Positions 28,369 through 37,512 of a DNA stretch of 64,000 bases are shown here, piece by piece. The notes under the pieces are model-generated. The model saw nothing but the letters and a program-made list of their open reading frames with translations. It was not told where the DNA came from and searched no databases. The translations under genes were made by a program, and so were the position numbers. The stretch lies in NCBI RefSeq assembly GCF_023017165.1, contig NZ_JALKBW010000001.1, positions 372,001 to 436,000 on the forward strand, in the 5' to 3' direction. This DNA is from Gordonia alkaliphila (GTDB lineage: Bacteria > Actinomycetota > Actinomycetes > Mycobacteriales > Mycobacteriaceae). How positions within the stretch are numbered: position 1 is the first letter of the stretch; the number at the start of each line of letters is the position of its first letter.

Positions 28369-29484
28369 TCAGGCCTCTCCGTCGTTCATCCGCCACCGGA
28401 TGCCGGCCTCGATGAACTCGTCGAGATCGCCGTCGAGCACCGCGGTGGGGTTGTTGCCTTCGACGTTGGTGCGCAGATCCTTGACCATCTGGTACGGGTG
28501 TAGGACGTACGAACGCATCTGGTTGCCCCAGCTGGAGCCGCTGTCGCTCTTGAGTGCGTCGAGCTGCGCGCGCTCCTCCTGGCGCTTGCGCTCGAGCAGT
28601 TTCGCGGCGAGCACGCGCATGGCGGACGCCTTGTTCTGCAGCTGGCTCTTCTCGTTCTGACAGGTCACGACGATGCCGGTCGGGATGTGCGTGAGGCGCA
28701 CCGCCGAGTCGGTGGTGTTGACCGACTGTCCGCCCGGACCCGACGACCGGTAGACGTCGACCTTCACTTCGTTCTCGTCGATGTCGATGTGGTCGGTGGT
28801 CTCCACCACCGGCAGCACCTCGACCTCGGCGAACGACGTCTGGCGTCGGCCCTGGTTGTCGAACGGGCTGATGCGCACCAGGCGGTGCGTGCCCTGCTCC
28901 ACCGACAGGGTGCCGTACATGTACGGCGCCTTGACGACGAAGGTCGCGGACTTGATGCCGGCTTCTTCGGCGTAGCTGGTGTCGTAGACCTCGACGCCGT
29001 AACCGTGCTGCTCGGCCCAGCGGATGTACATGCGCATCAGCATCTGCGCCCAGTCGGCGGCGTCGATGCCGCCTGCGCCGGACCGGATGTTCACCACGGC
29101 CTCGCGCTCGTCGTACTCGCCGGCCAGCATGGTCTTGACTTCCATGGCCTCGATGTCGGCGCGCAGCGATGCCCGCTCGGCGTCGGCGTCGGCCTGCGCG
29201 GCGGTCTGCGCCTCGCCCTCCTCCATCTCGACGAGCTCGTAGAGGACCGGCAGGTCCTCGAGCCGCGACCGCAGCTCGGTGACGCGCCGCATCTCGGACT
29301 GCGCGTGCGAGAGGCGGCTGGTGACCTGCTGGGCGTGATCCTGGTCGTTCCACAGCTCCGGATCGGAGGCCTGCATCTCGAGTTCGGCGATGCGGCTGCG
29401 CAGCTCGTCGAGATCCATCACCTTCTCGACCGTGGTGAGGGTGGTGTTCAGCGATTCCAGATCAGCGACGACTTCGGGGTGCAC
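28369..29484 (-). CDS. prfB: Peptide chain release factor 2
   Basis: The 371-residue factor reads UGA and UAA stop codons. The GGQ motif sits in [17 protein letters not shown] (~residue 249) and the domain order is that of RF2. The GTG start gives [13 protein letters not shown]. The frame is uninterrupted, so the programmed +1 frameshift known from E. coli prfB is absent. Downstream on the same strand are the MscS channel, the Pro/Thr-rich protein and ftsEX, as in mycobacteria. Confidence 0.96.
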   Translation of the reverse strand: MHPEVVADLESLNTTLTTVEKVMDLDELRSRIAELEMQASDPELWNDQDHAQQVTSRLSHAQSEMRRVTELRSRLEDLPVLYELVEMEEGEAQTAAQADADAERASLRADIEAMEVKTMLAGEYDEREAVVNIRSGAGGIDAADWAQMLMRMYIRWAEQHGYGVEVYDTSYAEEAGIKSATFVVKAPYMYGTLSVEQGTHRLVRISPFDNQGRRQTSFAEVEVLPVVETTDHIDIDENEVKVDVYRSSGPGGQSVNTTDSAVRLTHIPTGIVVTCQNEKSQLQNKASAMRVLAAKLLERKRQEERAQLDALKSDSGSSWGNQMRSYVLHPYQMVKDLRTNVEGNNPTAVLDGDLDEFIEAGIRWRMNDGEA

Positions 29485-29514
29485 AGCATGTCAGCCTACC
29501 GACCCGCGGCGCGA

Positions 29515-29868
29515 TCACGCTTCCAAGGTGCCGAACCGCCAGGTGGTGGCCGTCTTACCCGGCTTGTAGACCACCGGACGCTCCTCGCCGATGAACGGAT
29601 CGGCGGCCTCGGCCGGGAGGGCGAGGGTGGTGTACACCTCGGTCGGCGCGGTATCGGGACCGATGATGGTGCCCGAGACGGTGAAGTAGGCCTGCCCGCT
29701 CTTGTCGGCGTCCCCGCGACCGCTCACGCCGGTGATGGTCAGCGTCCCGCTCGCGTACCCGGAGGCACCCGACACCGGGCCGCCGGCCCGTCGCGTGCGG
29801 CCGATGAACAACGAAGCGATCGTCGCGGCGATCAGCAGAATGAACACGACGGTGATCCAGGACGGCAT
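29515..29868 (-). CDS. Small membrane-anchored protein of unknown function
   Basis: The 117-residue protein has an N-terminal membrane helix (WITVVFILLIAATIASLFIG, ~4-23) and a soluble domain of about 85 residues predicted rich in beta strands (GTLTITGVSGRGDADKSGQAY..., VYTTLALP, TTWRFGTLEA). No family is recognised. It lies just before prfB on the same strand and is divergent from hisN with a 19-bp gap. Confidence 0.75.
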   Translation of the reverse strand: MPSWITVVFILLIAATIASLFIGRTRRAGGPVSGASGYASGTLTITGVSGRGDADKSGQAYFTVSGTIIGPDTAPTEVYTTLALPAEAADPFIGEERPVVYKPGKTATTWRFGTLEA

Positions 29869-29887
29869 GGGACTACCCTAGGCGATC

Positions 29888-30691
29888 ATGGACTCGATCC
29901 CCGCCGCTGAAAGCATCGCGGCCGATCTTCAGTTGGCCCTGGACCTGGCGGACGCCGCCGATCGCCTCACCGCCGATCGGTTCGGCGCGCTCGACTTGCA
30001 GGTGGACGACAAGCCCGACCTGACCCCGGTCACCGACGCCGACCTGGCCTGCGAGCGCCTCGTGCGCGAGCTGCTGGCCACCCACCGCCCCGCCGACGCG
30101 GTGCTGGGCGAGGAGTTCGGCGGCGACGCGGCGCTGACCGGGCGGCAGTGGATCATCGACCCGATCGACGGCACCAAGAATTTCGTGCGCGGCGTGCCGG
30201 TGTGGGCCACGCTGATCGCCCTGCTGCACGACGGCGTGCCCGTGGTCGGCGTGATCAGCGCACCGGCCCTCGGGCGGCGCTGGTGGGCCTCGGCCGGGGG
30301 CGGGGCCTTCGCCTCGGTCGACGGCGGCGCCCCGCGGCCGCTGGCGGTGTCCGCCGTGCCCGCGCTCGGCTCGGCGTCGTTGGCCTTCTCCAGCCTGTCC
30401 GGATGGGCCGATCGCGGCCTCCGGGATCGCTTCGTGGATCTGACCGATCAGGTGTGGCGGGTCCGCGGCTACGGCGACTTCTGGAACTACTGCCTGGTGG
30501 CCGAGGGCGCGGTCGACATCGCCGCCGAACCGGAGGTGTCCCTCTGGGACCTCGCACCCCTGGACATCCTGGTGCGCGAGGCCGGCGGCAGCTTCACCGC
30601 ACTCGACGGGACCGCCGGCCCGGCCGGCGGCAGCGCCGTGGCCAGCAACGGACTGCTGCACGACGATGTCCTCCGGGCCCTGCGTACCTGA
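29888..30691 (+). CDS. hisN: Histidinol-phosphatase (inositol-monophosphatase fold)
   Basis: The 267-residue enzyme removes phosphate from histidinol phosphate in histidine synthesis. Metal-binding motifs are [20 protein letters not shown] and [15 protein letters not shown]. Similarity and gene order (next to prfB and the fadE pair) point to M. tuberculosis Rv3137 HisN rather than a true inositol monophosphatase. TACCCT at 29874-29879 lies 8 bases before the ATG, so the transcript is probably leaderless. Confidence 0.88.
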   Translation: MDSIPAAESIAADLQLALDLADAADRLTADRFGALDLQVDDKPDLTPVTDADLACERLVRELLATHRPADAVLGEEFGGDAALTGRQWIIDPIDGTKNFVRGVPVWATLIALLHDGVPVVGVISAPALGRRWWASAGGGAFASVDGGAPRPLAVSAVPALGSASLAFSSLSGWADRGLRDRFVDLTDQVWRVRGYGDFWNYCLVAEGAVDIAAEPEVSLWDLAPLDILVREAGGSFTALDGTAGPAGGSAVASNGLLHDDVLRALRT

Positions 30692-30813
30692 CTCCCTGGG
30701 CCAAAGCCCCCTCTTGGTTGCAAACGCTCGGATCCAGGCCGCCCGCGGACTAGCGTGGCCCTCGGACCCACGGCCCGCCGCGACCACCCCGCGGCATACG
30801 CGTTAGGAGCGAC

Positions 30814-31167
30814 ATGACCCAGAACGACGTCAAGATGATCATGCTGTCGACCGAGGACCTCGATGCTTCGGTCGACTTCTACACCCAGACCCTGGGTTTC
30901 ACTCTGAAGTTCCGCGACGGCACGCACTTCGCCGCCCTGGACGGCAACGGGATCACCCTGGCCCTGGCCACCGAGGTGGACCACCCGATTCCGGGCAAGG
31001 TGGTGGTCGGTATCAAGACCGACGACGTCGACGCGGCCGCCGAAGCCGCCGTCGCCGCCGGTGGCGGCCTGGTGACGGCCCCGTACGACGACGCGCACGA
31101 GCGTCGCGCCGTGGTGTACGACAGCCAGGGCAACGGCCTCGTCTTCTACAAGTCGTTGGGCCGCTGA
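30814..31167 (+). CDS. VOC-superfamily protein (glyoxalase/bleomycin-resistance fold)
   Basis: This 117-residue protein has one pair of beta-alpha-beta-beta-beta modules, with LSTEDLDASVDFYTQTLGF at the start and YDSQGNGLVFYKSLG at the end, typical of the vicinal-oxygen-chelate fold. The metal-ligand pattern is incomplete, so enzymatic activity is unclear; it may bind a small ligand. TTAGGAG lies 5 bases before the ATG. A very long terminator follows. Confidence 0.82.
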   Translation: MTQNDVKMIMLSTEDLDASVDFYTQTLGFTLKFRDGTHFAALDGNGITLALATEVDHPIPGKVVVGIKTDDVDAAAEAAVAAGGGLVTAPYDDAHERRAVVYDSQGNGLVFYKSLGR

Positions 31168-31178
31168 CCCACTGAACA

Positions 31179-31233
31179 AAAGTTTCATGTCCCCGGAGGC
31201 ACCGCTGAGGTGCCTCCGGGGACATGAAACTTT
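31179..31233. terminator. 25-bp perfect bidirectional terminator
   Basis: AAAGTTTCATGTCCCCGGAG plus GCACC (31179-31203) pairs perfectly with 31209-31233 around a 5-base loop. The stem begins with AAAG and ends in CTTT, so both strands have a short T-run. It separates convergent genes. Confidence 0.9.
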
Positions 31234-31239
31234 CCGGTG

Positions 31240-31899
31240 TCAGAACTCCCGGGAGGCACCCGGTTCGATGACCACGAATTCGGTGCACGCGGGCTTCATC
31301 TCCGCCAGGCGCGCGTTGTGAATGCCGAGACCGGCGTCCGAGACCACCGCCTGGTGGATCGGGAAGGCGCGGCGCGGGGCCGCCCCGCGCAGATAGTCGA
31401 CGGCCTCGCTCAGCTTCATCCACGGCGCGGCCGCGGGCAGGGCGAGGACGTCGATCTCCTCGAACGGGATGTACAGGCTGTCGCCCGGGTGCATGAACGC
31501 CCCCGGACGGTCGGGCGTGTCCAGGATGTACACCGTGTTGTCGACCACCGGCAGTTCCGGATGGATCACCGCGTGCCGACCACCGGTACCGCGCACGGTG
31601 ACCGTACCGACCTGGAACGTTCCACCCGGCGCCTGCACCGCCCACTGCCCCATCGAGCCGTCGGCGTTCAGTTGCGCCGCTGTCTGCGGATCGGCGTAGA
31701 GGACCGCCGCCGGGTTGGCGGCGACCAGCGCGGGCAGCTTCGCCACATCGGCGTGATCGGGGTGCTGGTGGGTCACCAGAATCGCGTCGAGACCGGCGAG
31801 CCCTTCGAACCCGGACGAGAAGTTGCCCGGGTCGAACAGAATCCGCGCCCCGGCGACCTCCACCAGCACGCACGAATGACCGAACGAAGTGATCAACAT
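31240..31899 (-). CDS. Metallo-beta-lactamase-fold hydrolase (UlaG-like)
   Basis: The 219-residue protein opens with FGHSCVLVEVAGARILFDPG, contains the metal motif THQHPDHAD, an HPGDSLYIP segment and IHQAVVSDAG near the C-terminus. This matches UlaG/RbsD-like MBL-fold hydrolases such as predicted Zn-dependent hydrolases of the UPF0173 type. The substrate is unknown. It follows the TM2 protein gene by 1 bp on the minus strand, so they are one operon. Confidence 0.85.
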   Translation of the reverse strand: MLITSFGHSCVLVEVAGARILFDPGNFSSGFEGLAGLDAILVTHQHPDHADVAKLPALVAANPAAVLYADPQTAAQLNADGSMGQWAVQAPGGTFQVGTVTVRGTGGRHAVIHPELPVVDNTVYILDTPDRPGAFMHPGDSLYIPFEEIDVLALPAAAPWMKLSEAVDYLRGAAPRRAFPIHQAVVSDAGLGIHNARLAEMKPACTEFVVIEPGASREF

Positions 31900-31900
31900 G

Positions 31901-32476
31901 TCAGGCGCTGAGCGCGCGACCGTCCGAGTCGGGGAGCTTGCGGATCACGATGAGGATGAAGTCGATGATCGACCAGATCCCCAATCCGCCGCAGGTCAGC
32001 AGCTTGGCGACGCCGAGACCGGTGTACCCGAGGTAGAACCGGTCCACGCCGAGTCCGCCGACGAACAGCGACAGCAGCATGGTGACGAGCCACTCGCGGC
32101 TGGAGAACAGTCCGGGGATCGCGCCGGCCTGGAACCAGTTGCCGCCGCTCACGTCGCGAATCTGGGTGGTCGAACGCACCCGACCGTCCAGCGAGTAGGC
32201 CTGTAGATCCTGGACTGAGAGCGGGCCCACCTCCTGGCCGTTGACCACTGCGATGTAGCTGCCGCTGACGGGATTGGCCTGGCCCGGGTACGGCTGGCCC
32301 TGCGGTGCGCCGTAGGGCTGCCCCTGCGGAGCACCGAACTGCGGCTGCCCCTGGGGAGCCCCGTAGGGCTGGCCCTGGGGAGCGCCGTACGGCTGACCCT
32401 GCGGCGAGCCTTGGCCGTAGTCGGGCTGTTGTCCGGGCTGGCCTGAGTTGGGCGGCGTGTTCGGAGGTTGTGTCAT
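31901..32476 (-). CDS. TM2-domain membrane protein with GYF-like domain and PQGQPYGA repeats
   Basis: The 191-residue protein begins with a Pro/Gln/Gly-rich tail containing repeated PQGQPYGA units (~residues 24-62), which show as degenerate 24-27-bp repeats in DNA near 32290-32400. A GYF_2-like module follows ([19 protein letters not shown]...[12 protein letters not shown], ~72-125). A TM2 domain ends it, with two helices ([20 protein letters not shown] and [14 protein letters not shown]). Such proteins are common in Actinobacteria and poorly characterised. Its gene is transcribed away from the fadE operon. Confidence 0.85.
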   Translation of the reverse strand: MTQPPNTPPNSGQPGQQPDYGQGSPQGQPYGAPQGQPYGAPQGQPQFGAPQGQPYGAPQGQPYPGQANPVSGSYIAVVNGQEVGPLSVQDLQAYSLDGRVRSTTQIRDVSGGNWFQAGAIPGLFSSREWLVTMLLSLFVGGLGVDRFYLGYTGLGVAKLLTCGGLGIWSIIDFILIVIRKLPDSDGRALSA

Positions 32477-32537
32477 GGGTCATACAGTAGAACGGCCCAC
32501 GACGATTGTCGTCGCGAGACTCGCTATCGACATCCTC

Positions 32538-32576
32538 CTTACCGCAAAGTAAGGTAACTTCTTACCGCGGAGTAAG
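32538..32576. promoter_or_regulatory. Two palindromic operators before the fadE operon
   Basis: CTTACCGCAAAGTAAG (32538-32553) and CTTACCGCGGAGTAAG (32561-32576) share the half-sites CTTAC and GTAAG with 6-base spacers and lie 23 bp apart, about two helical turns. This is typical of TetR-family operators. They sit between the divergent TM2 gene and the acyl-CoA dehydrogenase operon. Confidence 0.7.
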
Positions 32577-32627
32577 ATTCCGTTGCGAACCCGGATCACA
32601 CCGTCCGACGTCGAGAGAGTGCAGGCC

Positions 32628-32879
32628 ATGACCGAAAAGACCCAACCCCGCGACACCACGTCCGTCGGCGCACAGGCGCACAAGCGCACGCCGATCGGCA
32701 CCGCGATGCGCGCGCTCACCGCTATCACCGGCTCCGATTTCGCGGCCAAGTACAAGCTTCGCGAGCCACTGAACCGGGTCGCGTACGAGGCCACCAAGTC
32801 GGGCTTCAAGACGTTGGGCGCCGCCAACCGCGCCTTCGCACAGGCCTCCGGCGGCGCCGATCCGCAGCGCCCGCCGTGA
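32628..32879 (+). CDS. Small ORF equivalent to the N-terminal extension of FadE24
   Basis: The ORF encodes 83 residues from ATG 32628. The part TPIGTAMRALTAITGSDFAAKYKLREPLNR...GFKTLGAANRAF resembles what I remember as the extra N-terminal segment of M. tuberculosis FadE24 (about 467 residues). Here it ends at a TGA that overlaps the GTG of the acyl-CoA dehydrogenase (GTGA), and 83 plus 372 residues is close to the full FadE24 length. It may be a genuinely split gene with coupled translation, or one gene with a frameshift near 32870. It has no catalytic motif itself. Confidence 0.6.
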   Translation: MTEKTQPRDTTSVGAQAHKRTPIGTAMRALTAITGSDFAAKYKLREPLNRVAYEATKSGFKTLGAANRAFAQASGGADPQRPP

Positions 32880-33994
32880 GCCCCAAGGGCTACTTCAACC
32901 TGAATCCGGACGAAGAGCAGGCGATGATCGCCGAGACCGTCCGTGATTTCGCGACCGAGATCCTCCGTCCGGCCGCCTACGACGCCGACAACGCCGCGAC
33001 CGCACCGGAAGAGATCGTGGCCCGCTCCGCGGAACTCGGCATCACGATGATCAACGTGCCCGAGGCTTTCGACGGCGCCGCCGACGAGCGCAGCGTCGTC
33101 ACCAACGCACTCGTCGCCGAGGCGATGGCCTACGGCGACATGGGCCTGGCCCTGCCGCTGCTGGCCCCGAGCGGCGTGGCCACCACGCTGACCAACTTCG
33201 GCAGCGACGCCCAGCAGAAGACCTACCTGCCCGACTTCGCCGGAGAGAGCGTGCCGGCCTCGGCCGTCGTCATCGCCGAGCCGTGGCCGCTGTTCGACGC
33301 GTTCGCGCTGCGCACCAAGGCCACCCGCGTGCCCAGCGGCTACCGCCTGACCGGCGTCAAGTCGTTCGTGCCGAACGCGGGCAGCGCCGAACTGTTCCTG
33401 GTCGGCGCGATGCTCGACGGCCGCCCCGCCCTGTTCATCGTCGAGTCGGACACCACCGGTGTCTCGGTGGAGGCCGACCCGGGCATGGGCCTGCGCGCCG
33501 CCGGGATGGGCCGCCTGGTGCTCGACAACGTCGCGGTGCCCGCGCACGCCATCGTCGGCGGCGAAGAGGGCGATCCGGCCGTCAACGCCTACAGCGACGT
33601 GGTCCGCCTGTCCCGCCTCGGCTGGTCGGCGCTGGCCGCAGGCACCGCCAAGGCCGTCCTCGACTACGTGATCCCCTACGTCAACGAGCGTGAAGCCTTC
33701 GGCGAGCCCATCTCCAACCGCCAGGCCGTGGCCTTCATGGTCGCCACCATGGCCACCGAGGTGGACTCGATCCGCCTGGTGATGCTGCGCGGCGCCTCGC
33801 GCGCCGAGCAGGGCCTGTCGTTCGCCCGCGAGGCCGCGCTGGCCCGCAAGCTGACCATCGACAAGGGCCTGCAGATCGGCCTCGACGGCATCCAGCTGCT
33901 CGGCGGCCACGGCTTCACCAAGGAGCACCCGGTGGAGCGGTGGTACCGCGACCTCCGCGGCGCCGGCATCGGCGAGGGCATCGTCGTCCTCTGA
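32876..33994 (+). CDS. fadE24: Acyl-CoA dehydrogenase, FadE24-like
   Basis: The 372-residue enzyme catalyses alpha,beta-dehydrogenation of acyl-CoA in beta-oxidation, using FAD. It has the N-terminal helical domain (DFATEILRPAAYDADNAA), the beta domain (VIAEPWPLFDA, GYRLTGVKSFVPNAG) and the C-terminal helices (LGGHGFTKEHPVERWYRDLRG). The GTG start overlaps the upstream small ORF. Gene order (hisN nearby, second acyl-CoA dehydrogenase 31 bp downstream) matches Rv3139-Rv3140, a pair reported as induced by isoniazid in M. tuberculosis. In that genus the two form a heteromeric enzyme type; the partner here is the next gene. Confidence 0.8.
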   Translation: MSPKGYFNLNPDEEQAMIAETVRDFATEILRPAAYDADNAATAPEEIVARSAELGITMINVPEAFDGAADERSVVTNALVAEAMAYGDMGLALPLLAPSGVATTLTNFGSDAQQKTYLPDFAGESVPASAVVIAEPWPLFDAFALRTKATRVPSGYRLTGVKSFVPNAGSAELFLVGAMLDGRPALFIVESDTTGVSVEADPGMGLRAAGMGRLVLDNVAVPAHAIVGGEEGDPAVNAYSDVVRLSRLGWSALAAGTAKAVLDYVIPYVNEREAFGEPISNRQAVAFMVATMATEVDSIRLVMLRGASRAEQGLSFAREAALARKLTIDKGLQIGLDGIQLLGGHGFTKEHPVERWYRDLRGAGIGEGIVVL

Positions 33995-34025
33995 CGGGCG
34001 ACGAGCGATAGGAAGAACTGATCCC

Positions 34026-35243
34026 ATGGCAATCAACCTCGAACTCCCGAAGAAGTTCAACGCGCACATCGACCAGGCCCGCCAGGCCGGCCTGCAGGTG
34101 TTCCGCCCGATCTCCCGCAAGTACGACAGCGCCGAGCACGAATACCCGGTGGAACTGGACACCCTGGCGGCACTCTACGACGGCCTCGCCGAAGCCGGTC
34201 AGGCCGGCGCCGGCGCCGCGGGCGGCCGCGGCGACGAGGGCAAGAAGCGACCGGAGGGCTACAACGCCAACGGCGGCAACATGCAGTCGATCATCAACTC
34301 GATGGAAGCCTCCTACGGCGACGTCGGCCTGATGCTGTCGATTCCCTACCAGGGCCTCGGCAACGCCGCGATCGCCGCGGTGGCCACCGACGAGCAGCTC
34401 GAAGCCTTCGGCAAGGTGTGGGCCGCCATGGCCATCACCGAGCCGAGCTTCGGTTCCGACTCGGCCGCGGTGACCGCCACCGCCACCCTCGACGGCGACG
34501 AGTACGTGCTCAACGGCGAGAAGATCTTCGTCACCGCCGGCTCGCGGGCCACCCACATCGTGGTCTGGGCGTCGGTCGACAAGAGCCTGGGCCGCGCCGC
34601 CATCAAGAGCTTCGTGGTCCCGCGCGAGCACCCGGGCGTCACCGTCGCCCGCCTGGAGGAGAAGCTCGGCATCCGCGCCTCCGACACCGCGGTGATCGTC
34701 TTCGACAACTGCCGCATCCCCAAGGCGAACCTGCTGGGCTCCCCCGAGGTGGACGTCAAAAAGGGCTTCGGCGGCGTGATGCAGACCTTCGACAATACGC
34801 GTCCGATGGTGGCGGCCATGGCCGTCGGCGTCGCTCGCGCGTCGCTGGAGGAACTGCGGGCGGTGCTGGAGAAGGCCGGCCTGACGATCGACTACGACCG
34901 TCCGGCCAGCGATCAGCCCGCCGCGGTCGCCGAGTTCATCCGTCTCGAGTCCGACTGGGAGGCCGCGTACCTGATGACGCTGCGCGCCGCCTGGATGGCC
35001 GACAACAAGATGCCGAACTCGCTGGAAGCCTCGATGAGCAAGGCCAAGGCCGGCCGGACCGGCACCGACGTGACCAACAAGGCCGTCGAGCTGGCAGGCA
35101 CCGTCGGCTACTCCGAGCGGTCCCTGCTGGAGAAGTGGGCGCGCGACTCGAAGATCCTGGACATCTTCGAGGGCACGCAGCAGATCCAGCAGCTGATCAT
35201 CGCGCGGCGCGTGCTGGGCAAGTCCAGTTCCGAGCTGAAGTAG
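34026..35243 (+). CDS. fadE23: Acyl-CoA dehydrogenase, FadE23-like
   Basis: The 405-residue flavoenzyme has AITEPSFGSDSAAVTATATL (FAD-binding), YVLNGEKIFVTAGSRA, and ARDSKILDIFEGTQQIQQL with the catalytic-type glutamate. A glycine/alanine-rich insert occurs at ~58-78 (GQAGAGAAGGRGDEGKKR). It lies 31 bp after the FadE24-like gene, with GATAGGAAG upstream of the ATG, so the two should be cotranscribed and probably act as a heterocomplex, as known for several mycobacterial FadE pairs. A terminator closes the operon. Confidence 0.83.
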   Translation: MAINLELPKKFNAHIDQARQAGLQVFRPISRKYDSAEHEYPVELDTLAALYDGLAEAGQAGAGAAGGRGDEGKKRPEGYNANGGNMQSIINSMEASYGDVGLMLSIPYQGLGNAAIAAVATDEQLEAFGKVWAAMAITEPSFGSDSAAVTATATLDGDEYVLNGEKIFVTAGSRATHIVVWASVDKSLGRAAIKSFVVPREHPGVTVARLEEKLGIRASDTAVIVFDNCRIPKANLLGSPEVDVKKGFGGVMQTFDNTRPMVAAMAVGVARASLEELRAVLEKAGLTIDYDRPASDQPAAVAEFIRLESDWEAAYLMTLRAAWMADNKMPNSLEASMSKAKAGRTGTDVTNKAVELAGTVGYSERSLLEKWARDSKILDIFEGTQQIQQLIIARRVLGKSSSELK

Positions 35244-35259
35244 CCACGCGATCGACGAA

Positions 35260-35294
35260 CGACGAGCCCCGCTCCATCGGAGCGGGGCTCGTCG
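35260..35294 (+). terminator. Terminator of the fadE operon
   Basis: A perfect 15-bp stem (CGACGAGCCCCGCTC with its complement) with a 5-base loop lies 16 bases after the stop codon. Confidence 0.85.
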
Positions 35295-35414
35295 CATCGG
35301 TGACCCCGTTGTGCTGAGCACCACTTCTGCAGTACCGTCCAGTAGCACAGTGAAACACGCCTGTTTCACTGCGGGCTGGCGTGCCCGTCATCAACAGTTC
35401 AAGGAATCCGTGAC

Positions 35415-36824
35415 GTGAAGAATCCACTCCGCGCGGCGACGGCGGTCGGGGCCGCCGCCGCGCTCGCCCTGGGCCTGCTCGCGCCCACAGCCGCGGCCGA
35501 GCCGCCCACCCCGCGTTCCCGCACGCAGCAGGTGCCGGTGGCCCCCGCTCCGCCGGTGGCCCTCCCCCAGGAACTGGACCGCGGCTTCTTCGAGCCGCCC
35601 GCGCGCGTGCTGGCCGCGACCGAACCCGGCCACATCATCGCCGCGCGCCGGATCAATGCGGCCACGCTGGGCCTGGTGCCGATGAACGTCGACGCCTGGC
35701 AGCTGTCGTACCGGTCGACGAATTCCCGCAACCAGCCGATCGGTGCGGTCACCACCCTGCTCAAGCCGCGCGGGAAGTCGAAGGGGCCGCGCAAGGTGGT
35801 CTCCATGCAACTGGCCGAGGATTCGACGGCCGGCTACTGCGCGCCGTCGTACGCGCTGCAGCAGTGGTCGGCCGCGGCCGCCCTCGGCCAGCAGGTGATT
35901 CCGGGCGAGATGATCATCGCCCAGGGCATGCTGGCGCAGGGCTGGGCGCTGTCGATCCCCGACCATCAGGGACCCAAGCACGCCTACGCCGCCGGGCCGC
36001 TGGGCGCGCGGATCACGCTCGACGGCCTGCGCGCGGCCAAGCACTTCGCGCCCGTCGGGATCGACGAGGCGTCACCGATGGCGATGTACGGCTACTCGGG
36101 CGGGGCCATCGTGACCGGTCACGCCGCCGAGCTGAAGCAGACCTATGCGCCGGAACTGAACATCGTGGGCGCGGCCGAGGGAGGGGTCCCGGCCGACCTG
36201 AAGGTGGTGTTGAACGCCGCGCAGAACGGCGCGACGAGCGGACTGATCCTGGCGGCGGTCCTCGGCCTGAGCCGCGAGTACCCGGAGTTCGACCGCTTCC
36301 TGCAGCGACGCCTCAACCCCGAGGGCCGGGCCCTGATGGCCATCAAGGGACCGCTCTGCGTGGGCCATCAGGCGATGACCCTCCCCTTCCTCAACAACAA
36401 GGGCTTCATCGGGTGGCCCGGCGACCCCGTCGACGCCCCCGCGGTCCGCAAGGTGCTCGACGACACGCGCATGGGCAAGGCCGTGCCGGACATGCCGATG
36501 TACATCTGGAACGCGCAGCTCGACGAGATCATCCCGGTGAGCCAGGTGAACACGCTGGTGAAGACCTACTGTCGCGACCCGAAGGCGTCGATCACCTACA
36601 CCCGCGATCACCTGTCCGAGCACCTGATCGGCGAGGTCGCCGGAGCCCCGCCGGCCATCCTGTGGCTCAGGGACCGGCTCAACGGCACACCGACCACGCC
36701 GGGTTGCACCGTGCGCGACGAGCTCACGATGACCTCCGACGCGAAGTGGTGGCCCACGTTCACTGACGCCGTCGGTACGAATATCGCGTCGCTCTTCGGC
36801 GCCGCGATCGGACACGGAAAGTGA
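35415..36824 (+). CDS. Secreted lipase (secretory lipase family)
   Basis: The 469-residue protein has a clear Sec signal peptide (basic start, hydrophobic AVGAAAALALGLLAPTAAA, cleavage about residue 28). The mature part is an alpha/beta hydrolase of the secretory lipase type (PF03583-like): nucleophile elbow YGYSGGA (S228), a probable acid in WNAQLDEIIP, and a histidine in RDHLSEHLIG. Such actinobacterial enzymes hydrolyse triacylglycerols or esters outside the cell. GTG 35415 has AAGGA upstream. A TetR regulator follows 27 bp later on the same strand. Confidence 0.85.
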   Translation: MKNPLRAATAVGAAAALALGLLAPTAAAEPPTPRSRTQQVPVAPAPPVALPQELDRGFFEPPARVLAATEPGHIIAARRINAATLGLVPMNVDAWQLSYRSTNSRNQPIGAVTTLLKPRGKSKGPRKVVSMQLAEDSTAGYCAPSYALQQWSAAAALGQQVIPGEMIIAQGMLAQGWALSIPDHQGPKHAYAAGPLGARITLDGLRAAKHFAPVGIDEASPMAMYGYSGGAIVTGHAAELKQTYAPELNIVGAAEGGVPADLKVVLNAAQNGATSGLILAAVLGLSREYPEFDRFLQRRLNPEGRALMAIKGPLCVGHQAMTLPFLNNKGFIGWPGDPVDAPAVRKVLDDTRMGKAVPDMPMYIWNAQLDEIIPVSQVNTLVKTYCRDPKASITYTRDHLSEHLIGEVAGAPPAILWLRDRLNGTPTTPGCTVRDELTMTSDAKWWPTFTDAVGTNIASLFGAAIGHGK

Positions 36825-36851
36825 GCGCTCGCGCCACGTAATCTGGTGGTC

Positions 36852-37490
36852 GTGAGTGAAGATCGTGTCTACCGGGGGCAAGCCGTCGGCGACCGTCGCC
36901 GAGACCGCCGAGAGCGGTTTCTGGCGGCGGCCGTCGAGGTCTTCGGCACCCAGGGGTACGCGAGCAGTTCGGTCCCGCAGGTGTGCCGGGCGGCCGGACT
37001 GTCGACGCGCCAGTTCTACCAGGAGTTCACCGACCGCGAGCACCTGCTGCGCACCCTGTACGACCAGTTGCAGGACCGCACCATGGCCGAGGTCAACGCC
37101 AAGGTCCTCGAGCGCATCGCCGCCGGCGATCAGCTCGACGGCATCCTCGACGCCGGCGTGCGGGCCTTCCTCGCGGTGTATCACGACGACGCGCGGCTGG
37201 TCCGCATCAACTTCATCGACGTGGTCGGCGTCAGCAGTGCCTTCGAAGAGCACCGCCAGCTTCGTCGTGCCCAGTGGGGCGAATTACTACGGGCGGCCGC
37301 CGAGGTGGGCGCCGAGGGCGGGTTGACCATCTCCACGGCGAGCCCGCTGCAGTGGGCGGCCTATATCGGCGCGGTGAACGCGGCCATCGTCGAACGCACG
37401 CTGGACCCGTCGATCACCGAGACCGACGTGGTCGATGCGATGCGCACGCTACTGCGCCCGGGGATCCTGGGCGCAGCAGACGTGAACTAA
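36852..37490 (+). CDS. TetR-family transcriptional regulator
   Basis: The 212-residue protein has an N-terminal helix-turn-helix (RRERFLAAAVEVFGTQGYASSSVPQVCRAAGLSTRQFYQEF split over residues ~17-57) and a variable ligand-binding domain. TAATCT at 36839-36844 is a -10 box 7 bases before the GTG at 36852, indicating a leaderless start there rather than the in-frame GTG at 36846. It may control the adjacent lipase or the fadE operon, whose palindromic operators lie 4 kb upstream; this is inference. It is convergent with the CoA-ligase gene. Confidence 0.85.
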   Translation: MSEDRVYRGQAVGDRRRDRRERFLAAAVEVFGTQGYASSSVPQVCRAAGLSTRQFYQEFTDREHLLRTLYDQLQDRTMAEVNAKVLERIAAGDQLDGILDAGVRAFLAVYHDDARLVRINFIDVVGVSSAFEEHRQLRRAQWGELLRAAAEVGAEGGLTISTASPLQWAAYIGAVNAAIVERTLDPSITETDVVDAMRTLLRPGILGAADVN

Positions 37491-37512
37491 TCTGCCGTCG
37501 GCGGAGCCGCAC

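Noticed and set aside
28369-29484. Programmed frameshift in prfB
   Set aside because: The gene is one continuous frame from GTG to TGA with no internal in-frame stop near codon 25.
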